Assembly (NCBI RefSeq): GCF_016599855.1
Contig: NZ_CP067041.1
Coordinates: 248,001 to 312,000 of the forward strand
From: Bradyrhizobium diazoefficiens
GTDB taxonomy: Bacteria > Pseudomonadota > Alphaproteobacteria > Rhizobiales > Xanthobacteraceae
Length of the DNA stretch: 64,000 bases
Direction: 5' to 3'
Below are positions 57,590-64,000 of this stretch, one piece after another. A program made the translations under genes and the position numbers. The notes below the pieces were generated by a model. It was not told where the DNA came from. It did not search any database and was given only the letters and a program-made list of their open reading frames with translations. Positions within the stretch are counted from its first letter, which is position 1; the number at the start of each line of letters is the position of its first letter.

Positions 57590-57701
57590 GGCGGCACCTA
57601 ACGCGTTTCAGGTTGGAATTATAGTTAGCTGTTTCTGCCGGATTTAACGTGGTCCGACAATCTAGATTCTTTGTCTAGAGCAGTACGAAGGCCTATCCTT
57701 G

Positions 57702-57783
57702 CGTCATTGCGAGCGAAGCGAAGCAATCCAGAAACCGTACCGCGGAAATAGTCTGGATTGCTTCGCTGCGCTCGCAATGACGG
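57702..57783. repeat. Palindromic repeat of the B family, copy B3
   Basis: CGTCATTGCGAGCGAAGCGA followed by AGCAATCCAG pairs with CTGGATTGCTTCGCTGCGCT followed by CGCAATGACG; the loop carries ACCGTACCGCGGAAA. One frame through it reads RHCERSEAIQ, a well-known false extension of annotated proteins. It lies upstream of the DECR-like gene. Confidence 0.88.
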
Positions 57784-57812
57784 AGTGTGTGGAAACAGCG
57801 AGGATTCAAACG

Positions 57813-58652
57813 ATGTTTGAAACGGGTCTGCTCAAGAACAAACGCATCCTCGTCACCGGCGGAGGCTCGGGTCTCGGTGCTGCAATGGGACGCCGCTTTC
57901 TCGCTCTCGGCGCCCAACTCGTGATCTGCGGCCGCAAGCTCGACCGGCTGGAGGCAACAGCGAGCGCGATGCGCAAGGAGACCGGCGGCAAGGTCACGAC
58001 CATCGCATGCGACGTGCGCGATGGCGCCGCCGTCGACGACATGATGGATGCGATCTGGCGCGAGGCGCCATTCGATATTCTCGTCAACAACGCTGCCGCC
58101 ACCTTCATCGCGCAAAGCGAGCACCTTTCCTTCCGTGCGGCCGATGCGATCCTGGCGCCGACGCTGCATGGCGCGATGTACTGCACGCTCGCCGCCGGCA
58201 AGCGCTGGATCGAGGGCAGGCACAATGGCGTCGTGCTCTCGATTCTCTCGACCTCGACCATCACCGGCCGCGCCTTCACCGTTCCATCCGCGATGGCGAA
58301 GTCCGCGGTGCTGGCGATGACCAAGAGCCTCGCGGTCGAGTGGGGCCCGAAGGGCATCCGCACCGTCGCGATTGCACCGGGGCCGTTTCCGACCGCGGGC
58401 GCATCGGGGCAGCTTCGCCCCGAGGGCCGCGACGAGGGCTGGACCGCGCGCAATCCGCTGGGACGCACCGGCGAGCACGGCGAGCTGGCGGATCTCGCCA
58501 GCTTCCTGGTCTCGGATCGCGCCGGCTACATCAACGGGGAGATGGTGGTGATCGACGGCGGCGCGCATTTGCGCACTTCCGGCGCTGAGGACCTCTTGCA
58601 ATGGACCGAGGCGCAATGGGCCGAACAGCGCGCCGCGCGGTCCAAAAGCTAG
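57813..58652 (+). CDS. 2,4-dienoyl-CoA reductase-like SDR
   Basis: The 279-residue SDR has the NADP motif RILVTGGGSGLGAAMGRRF and NNAAATFIAQSE. At the usual Tyr-x-x-x-Lys site it reads VPSAMAKSAVLAM, without Tyr. Mitochondrial 2,4-dienoyl-CoA reductase (DECR1) has the same VPSA-AK-GV-AM pattern, followed by SLA-EWG and PGP, which also match here (SLAVEWGPKG, APGPF). So a role in degrading unsaturated fatty acids is likely. I take the ATG at 57813, with GAGGA 8 nt upstream; the frame runs on upward through repeat B3 and that extension is an artefact. Confidence 0.88.
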   Translation: MFETGLLKNKRILVTGGGSGLGAAMGRRFLALGAQLVICGRKLDRLEATASAMRKETGGKVTTIACDVRDGAAVDDMMDAIWREAPFDILVNNAAATFIAQSEHLSFRAADAILAPTLHGAMYCTLAAGKRWIEGRHNGVVLSILSTSTITGRAFTVPSAMAKSAVLAMTKSLAVEWGPKGIRTVAIAPGPFPTAGASGQLRPEGRDEGWTARNPLGRTGEHGELADLASFLVSDRAGYINGEMVVIDGGAHLRTSGAEDLLQWTEAQWAEQRAARSKS

Positions 58653-58767
58653 CCCTGCCGCCCTGCTAACTGCCTTCCCAAATTGGGCTTTCCCGGCTAT
58701 CCCTGACTCCGGGACAAAGCACGGCCGGGCCATCTTCCAGTCACAATATTGAGGGAACCACTCCAGC

Positions 58768-59415
58768 ATGTGGCGGGCGCTCTTTTTGGCTTTGATGACT
58801 GGCGTGGCGGCGTGGGGACTCGGCGCTTCCGCGCGCGCGCAGACGGCGCAACCGGCACCGAAGGCTGCTTCGAAAGCGGCCGCGCCGGCCGCCCATACGA
58901 CCGCAAAGACGGCTGCAAAGGCCGAGAGCAAGCCGGCGGCCTCGCCCGCAGCGGTTGCGGGCGGCGCGGAGCCGACGTTGATTGGCCAATTCGGCACCTG
59001 GGGCGCCTATTCAGCGGCGCCCAATGGCAAGAAGGTCTGCTTTGCATTGGCAAAGCCTTCGTCGTCGAAGACCAACCCGCCGAACCGGCCGCGCGACCCG
59101 GCCTATGCCTTCGTGTCGACCCGTCCCGCCGAGAAGGTGAACAACGAAGTCTCGGTCATGATCGGCTACGCGCTGAAGCCGGGCTCGGAGTCGACGGTCG
59201 AGGTCGGTGGCGCCAGCTTCGCGATGTACACGCAGGGCGACGGCCTCTGGATCAAGAACGCGGCCGAGGAGGAGCGGATGGTCGAGGCCATGCGCAAATC
59301 CGCCGATCTCGTGGTCAAGGGCGTCTCGGCCAAGGGCACGGAGACGACCGACACCTTCTCACTGAAGGGCCTCGCCCAAGCGCTCGACAAGATCGCGCAG
59401 GATTGCAGGCGGTAA
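58768..59415 (+). CDS. Invasion-associated locus B (IalB)-like protein
   Basis: The 215-residue protein has a Sec signal (ALFLALMTGVAAWGLGASARA), an Ala/Lys-rich linker (about 26-65) and an IalB-type domain: IGQFGTWGAYSAAPNGKKVCFAL at its start, VSVMIGYAL, FAMYTQGDGLWIKN and a C-terminal Cys in QDCRR that may pair with the Cys of KVCF. IalB was named in Bartonella for red-cell invasion; in soil rhizobia the role is unknown, likely envelope-related. rlmN follows 169 nt later after a C-family repeat. Confidence 0.88.
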   Translation: MWRALFLALMTGVAAWGLGASARAQTAQPAPKAASKAAAPAAHTTAKTAAKAESKPAASPAAVAGGAEPTLIGQFGTWGAYSAAPNGKKVCFALAKPSSSKTNPPNRPRDPAYAFVSTRPAEKVNNEVSVMIGYALKPGSESTVEVGGASFAMYTQGDGLWIKNAAEEERMVEAMRKSADLVVKGVSAKGTETTDTFSLKGLAQALDKIAQDCRR

Positions 59416-59483
59416 CGCTGCGGGCGAGAAGGTCGCAATTGGCCGTTCCGGTTGCTATATAGGGGCGGGTTCCAGATTTTCTC

Positions 59484-59564
59484 CGTCGTTCCGGGGCGAT
59501 GCGCAGCATCGAACCCGGAATCTCGAGGTTCCGGGTTCAGCTCTTCGAGCTGCCCCGGAACGAC
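59484..59564. repeat. Multi-hairpin palindromic repeat, copy C3
   Basis: Outer arms CGTCGTTCCGGGGC and GCCCCGGAACGAC pair nearly perfectly. Inside stand three hairpins: GATGC-GCA-GCATC, the central AACCCGGAA/TTCCGGGTT around TCTCGAGG, and CAGCTC-TTC-GAGCTG. The drawn fold is a closed stem with three arms. It lies between the IalB-like gene and rlmN. Confidence 0.82.
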
Positions 59565-59584
59565 CACAGCGATTAGGGCCATAG

Positions 59585-60787
59585 ATGCAACCGACGACCG
59601 AGCCGCGCGACGCAATCCTGGTGGAGAAGACTCCGCTCGAAACCTATGTGCCGCCGGCAAAACCTTCGCTGATCGGCTTGTCGCGGGCCGAGCTGGCCGA
59701 CCGTCTCGGCGAGATCGGCGTCGCGCCGGCGCAGCGCAAGATGCGCGTGCAGCAGCTGTGGCACTGGATCCATTTCCGCGGCGGCCAAAGCTTCGACGAG
59801 ATGACCTCGATCTCGAAGAATATTCGCACCGAGCTCGCGCAGCATTTCACCGTCGACCGGCCCGAAGTCGTCGCCGAGCAGATCTCCAATGACGGCACAC
59901 GCAAATGGCTGCTGCGGCTGCCGAGCGGCGACAATGTCGAGAAGGCGCATGAAGTCGAGTGCGTCTACATCCCCGAGACCGACCGCGGCACGTTGTGCGT
60001 CTCCTCGCAGGTCGGCTGCACCCTGAACTGCTCATTCTGCCACACCGGCACCCAGCGCCTGGTGCGCAATCTCACCGCCGGCGAGATCGTGGGTCAGGTG
60101 ATGGTCGCGCGGGATCGTCTGAATGATTGGGCCGATCGCGGGGACGGCACGCGCCGCGTCACCAACATCGTCATGATGGGCATGGGCGAGCCACTCTACA
60201 ATTTCGACGCGGTGCGCGATGCGCTCCTGATCGTCGGCGACAATGAGGGCATCGGTATCTCCCGCCGCCGCATCACGCTGTCGACGTCGGGCGTGGTGCC
60301 GAACATCGTGCGCGCCGGCGAGGAGATCGGCGTCATGCTCGCGATCTCGCTGCATGCGGTGCGCGACGAGCTGCGCAACGAGCTGGTACCGCTCAACCGC
60401 AAATACCCGATCAAGGAGTTGCTGCAGGCCTGCCGCGACTATCCCGGCGCCTCGAACGCGCGCCGCATCACCTTCGAATATGTGATGCTCAAGGGCGTCA
60501 ACGATTCGCTCGATGATGCCAAGCTGCTGGTCAAGCTGCTCAAGGGCATTCACGCCAAGATCAATCTGATCCCGTTCAATCCGTGGCCGGGCACCGCCTA
60601 TGAATGCTCGGACTGGGACCAGATCGAAAAGTTCTCCGAATACATCTTCAACGCCGGCTATTCCTCGCCGGTGCGCACCCCGCGCGGCCGCGACATCCTC
60701 GCCGCTTGCGGTCAGCTCAAGTCGGAAACCGAAAAGCTCAGCGCGCGTGAACGCCAGGCGCTGCGCGCCATGGCGATGACGGATTAG
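59585..60787 (+). CDS. rlmN: Dual-specificity 23S rRNA/tRNA adenosine C2 methyltransferase
   Basis: RlmN is a radical-SAM enzyme that methylates A2503 of 23S rRNA and A37 of some tRNAs. The 400-residue protein has the cluster motif [12 protein letters not shown] (Cys145, Cys149, Cys152), [10 protein letters not shown], and the C-terminal catalytic Cys region [12 protein letters not shown] with the resolving Cys upstream. Length is close to alphaproteobacterial orthologues. The start lies 21 nt after repeat C3. A B-family repeat follows its stop. Confidence 0.98.
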   Translation: MQPTTEPRDAILVEKTPLETYVPPAKPSLIGLSRAELADRLGEIGVAPAQRKMRVQQLWHWIHFRGGQSFDEMTSISKNIRTELAQHFTVDRPEVVAEQISNDGTRKWLLRLPSGDNVEKAHEVECVYIPETDRGTLCVSSQVGCTLNCSFCHTGTQRLVRNLTAGEIVGQVMVARDRLNDWADRGDGTRRVTNIVMMGMGEPLYNFDAVRDALLIVGDNEGIGISRRRITLSTSGVVPNIVRAGEEIGVMLAISLHAVRDELRNELVPLNRKYPIKELLQACRDYPGASNARRITFEYVMLKGVNDSLDDAKLLVKLLKGIHAKINLIPFNPWPGTAYECSDWDQIEKFSEYIFNAGYSSPVRTPRGRDILAACGQLKSETEKLSARERQALRAMAMTD

Positions 60788-60814
60788 CCGGATATGTGCA
60801 CGCTCTCGCATCCT

Positions 60815-60895
60815 CGTCATTGCGAGCGAAGCGAAGCAATCCAGACTGCCTCCACGGAAAGACTCTGGATTGCTTCGCTTCGCTCGCAATGACGG
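60815..60895. repeat. Palindromic repeat of the B family, copy B4
   Basis: CGTCATTGCGAGCGAAGCGA is matched at the right end by TTCGCTCGCAATGACGG; inner pair CAATCCAGA/TCTGGATTG. It follows rlmN and precedes the small membrane protein gene, whose frame runs back into it. Confidence 0.88.
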
Positions 60896-60908
60896 TGGTT
60901 TTGGCATC

Positions 60909-61403
60909 ATGTCCCTGATCGGCCGCCTCGTCGTCATCTTCATCGGCTTTCTCGCCGCATGCTTGGTCGGCGGCATGATCGTCGTCGGCGCGCTGCTGTT
61001 TCCGGAGTTTTCCGATCTCGGTGCCGGTCCGGTCGATCAGGGTACGATCGACATCCTGCTCGGCTTCGGCTTTATCTTCGTCTCTGGCTTCGCGTTGGTG
61101 CCGGCGGCGGTGATCGTCGCGATCACCGAAGCGCTCTATATCCGCAGCGCGCTCGCCTATGCCGTCGGCGGCGGCCTCGTCGGGCTCGCCTGCTATCTCG
61201 GCCTCGTTCCGTTTCACTCAGACACGTTGCAGTTCGAGGGCATCGTGCGCCGGCATCTGGAGATCATGACGGGTGCGGGCATCGTCGCTGGCGTCGTCTA
61301 CTGGTTGATCGCCGGCCGTAACGCCGGCGCCTGGCGCATCCCGCCGCCCCCGCGCAAGCCGCCTCCGCCGCTGCCGTTGAATTCGCGGCCGGATGTGCAG
61401 TAG
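60909..61403 (+). CDS. Small membrane protein, function unknown
   Basis: The 164-residue protein has four predicted membrane segments (about 5-30, 44-72, 78-100 and 118-136) and a cytoplasmic Pro-rich tail (RIPPPPRKPPPPLPLNS). I do not recognise the family; it may be a rhizobial hypothetical. The ATG at 60909 begins just beyond repeat B4; a longer frame reads into the repeat (LRFARND) and is rejected. Gene order with rlmN upstream and the PAP2 gene 53 nt downstream suggests a shared transcript with PAP2. Confidence 0.75.
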   Translation: MSLIGRLVVIFIGFLAACLVGGMIVVGALLFPEFSDLGAGPVDQGTIDILLGFGFIFVSGFALVPAAVIVAITEALYIRSALAYAVGGGLVGLACYLGLVPFHSDTLQFEGIVRRHLEIMTGAGIVAGVVYWLIAGRNAGAWRIPPPPRKPPPPLPLNSRPDVQ

Positions 61404-61456
61404 GCGCGCCGAATCCAGGGTTTTCATCCCCGCCCCACTCCGCTAAACCGCGCGCC

Positions 61457-62233
61457 ATGAACCGGACTGGACTCTTCATCGCCCTGGCGCTGTGGCTCGT
61501 GGTCGGCGTCGTTTTCGGCCTCTATCCCGAGCTCGATCTCAAGCTCGCCGCGCTGTTCTTCGATCCCCAAACCAGGACGTTTCCGCTCAAGCTGAACGAC
61601 TGGGCCGGCTTCGCGCGTGACGCGGCGATGTGGGTCTCCTGGGCGTTCGTCGTGCCGCCGCTGGTCGCGCTCGTGGTCAAGATGATCAGGCCCGATCGCC
61701 CCCTGATGGTGTCGGGCCGCGCGATCGTGTTCCTGCTGGTCACGATCATCCTGTCCGCGGGCATTCTCACCAACCTCACCTTCAAGACCTATTGGGGCCG
61801 GCCGCGGCCAGTGGTGGTGACGGAGTTTGCCGGCGACCAGCAGTTCGTGGCGTGGTGGGATCCGCACGGCGACTGCGCGCGCAACTGCTCGTTTTTCTCG
61901 GGCGAGGGCGCGACCGCGTTCTGGACCTTGGCGCCAGCCGCGCTAGCGCCGCCGGCGTGGCGGCCGCTCGCCTATGCGGGCGCGATTGTGTTCGGGGCCG
62001 TGACCAGCGGGCTCCGCATGGCCTTCGGCGGGCACTTCTTCACCGACGTTGTGACCGCCGGCCTCGTCACCTTCATCGTGATCTGGTTCGCCTACGCGCT
62101 GATTTACCGCTGGCGGCGGACCCGGTTCTCGGACGAGGCGGTTGATGCCGCCCTGACCCGGCTGAACATGCCTGCCTATCGGCTGCGCAAGCGCCTGTTC
62201 GGCGGCAACACCGGCCCGGCGGCGTCGATCTGA
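61457..62233 (+). CDS. PAP2 family membrane phosphatase
   Basis: The 258-residue protein has six membrane segments and the PAP2 triad of motifs: KTYWGRPRP (motif 1), CSFFSGEGAT (motif 2, here S-G-E in place of the common S-G-H) and GLRMAFGGHFFTDV (motif 3, Arg, His, Asp). Lipid A phosphatases LpxE/LpxF and undecaprenyl-PP phosphatases share the fold. The SGE form is seen in LpxE-like groups, so lipid A or another lipid phosphate outside the inner membrane is a fair guess. It is followed by argG. Confidence 0.88.
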   Translation: MNRTGLFIALALWLVVGVVFGLYPELDLKLAALFFDPQTRTFPLKLNDWAGFARDAAMWVSWAFVVPPLVALVVKMIRPDRPLMVSGRAIVFLLVTIILSAGILTNLTFKTYWGRPRPVVVTEFAGDQQFVAWWDPHGDCARNCSFFSGEGATAFWTLAPAALAPPAWRPLAYAGAIVFGAVTSGLRMAFGGHFFTDVVTAGLVTFIVIWFAYALIYRWRRTRFSDEAVDAALTRLNMPAYRLRKRLFGGNTGPAASI

Positions 62234-62309
62234 GCCATTAAATGCGTGCCGAGCCCTGCGAAAACTGATATTCGCGCCGTCAAACCACGACCTGCCATCA
62301 GCCCTTTGA

Positions 62310-63665
<1,356 letters not shown>

Positions 63666-63677
63666 AGTCGCCGCTCT

Positions 63678-63768
63678 CGTAGGGTGGGCAAAGCGTAGCG
63701 TGCCCACCATTTTTGTACGACGATAGAGATGGTGGGCACGGCGCTCACGCGCCTTTGCCCACCCTACG
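63678..63768. repeat. Palindromic repeat of the E family
   Basis: CGTAGGGTGGGCAAAG pairs with CTTTGCCCACCCTACG, nested with GCGTGCCCACCAT/ATGGTGGGCACG-C. The loop is TTTTGTACGACGATAG-like and A/T-rich. This type is common between genes in Bradyrhizobium-like genomes (recall, not searched). It lies directly after argG. Confidence 0.8.
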
Positions 63769-63810
63769 ATTGCGCGATGTGTTGCTACATCGCATGTAAC
63801 AGCCAAAACA

Positions 63811-63841
63811 AAAATGGCCGGGATCGCTCCCCGGCCATTTT
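63811..63841. terminator. Bidirectional rho-independent terminator
   Basis: AAAATGGCCGGG / CCCGGCCATTTT is a perfect 12-bp stem with a 7-nt loop and natural A/T flanks on both sides. It separates the convergent argG and OmpA-family genes. Confidence 0.9.
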
Positions 63842-63856
63842 CTTGTTGCGATGCTC

Positions 63857-64000
63857 TTACTGACGCGGCGGCGGTGCCGCGCTGGCCTGGCCGCCGTTGA
63901 GCAGCGGCGTGATGCGGCGCACCGTGACGCGCCGGTTGATGCGGCTCGGGCCGTCCGTCTGCTCTTTCAGGTACTGCTTGCCGTAACCCTGCGACGTCAG
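63857..64000 (-). CDS. OmpA-family protein, C-terminal end (cut by window edge)
   Basis: The 47 residues visible on the minus strand read LTSQGYGKQYLKEQTDGPSR, then INRRVTVRRITPLL and an Ala/Pro-rich tail, ending with TAA at 63857. GYGKxYL...N-RRV is the closing part of an OmpA-like peptidoglycan-binding domain, where the Arg pair after Asn contacts diaminopimelate. Everything upstream is outside the window, so the full architecture is unknown. Confidence 0.8.
   Translation of the reverse strand: MTSQGYGKQYLKEQTDGPSRINRRVTVRRITPLLNGGQASAAPPPRQ

Noticed and set aside
57699..57812. A longer N terminus for the DECR-like reductase beginning RHCERSEAIQ
   Set aside because: The extension is the translation of repeat B3. 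The ATG at 57813 has its own ribosome-binding site and the SDR fold starts there.

Overview
The window is GC-rich alphaproteobacterial chromosome. Gene content (Mic60-HemY heme cluster, tsaD-gpsA-EVE operon, yggT-DUF167-folD, TAXI proteins, IalB-like protein, SDHAF4-type protein) and the families of intergenic palindromes point to Bradyrhizobium or a close relative in the Nitrobacteraceae. That placement is inference from gene families and repeat sequences; no search was run. Codon style is even throughout. I saw no transposase, integrase, phage gene, plasmid function or CRISPR array, so this looks like core chromosome with short palindromic repeats sprinkled between genes.

Layout. 1-7.8 kb: start of a gamma-glutamyltransferase gene (cut by the window edge), an Atg22-like MFS transporter, purH, a heparinase II/III-family protein, rsmB and a small SDHAF4-type protein. 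7.8-11.7 kb: a translationally coupled operon of a PAPS-type sulfotransferase, cysD and a fused cysNC, i.e. sulfate activation plus transfer in one unit. 11.9-19.4 kb: chemoreceptor, secreted nuclease-like protein, L,D-transpeptidase, acetyl-CoA synthetase, type IB topoisomerase, SRPBCC protein. 19.4-27.2 kb: class III nucleotidyl cyclase, the EVE/gpsA/tsaD operon, divergent hemD-mic60-hemY, and tRNA-Thr(CGT). 27.4-31.6 kb: three small secreted proteins, two of them a paralogous four-cysteine pair, a polysaccharide deacetylase and an MFS exporter; CRP-type operators (GTGA-N6-TCAC) lie in front of two of the small genes. 31.7-42.8 kb: Tat-exported hydrolase, P450, DUF5939 cyclase, TerB-like protein, SDR, glutamine amidotransferase, enoyl-CoA hydratase, tRNA-Ala(CGC), yggT-DUF167-folD, ppa, GNAT. 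43-49.4 kb: hydrolase, DUF2269, an epimerase pseudogene, DCC protein, amine oxidase, typA, Crp/Fnr regulator. 49.5-56.2 kb: single-domain response regulator, phoD, two TAXI-type binding proteins without a TRAP permease, phhB and ykvA. 56.6-64 kb: quinone oxidoreductase, DECR-like reductase, IalB-like protein, rlmN, PAP2 phosphatase, argG and the tail of an OmpA-family gene.

Themes. Two different class III cyclases, a Crp/Fnr protein and CRP-type operators suggest active cyclic-nucleotide signalling. At least six families of palindromic intergenic elements occur. One is a REPIN/MITE-like unit with a shared interior in two copies. Another folds on paper as an outer stem with three inner hairpins, and its hairpin sequences change while pairing is kept. 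The best candidates for new biology are the sulfotransferase-cysD-cysNC operon, the double-anchored TAXI protein, the small Cys4 secreted pair with its operators, and the multi-hairpin repeats.
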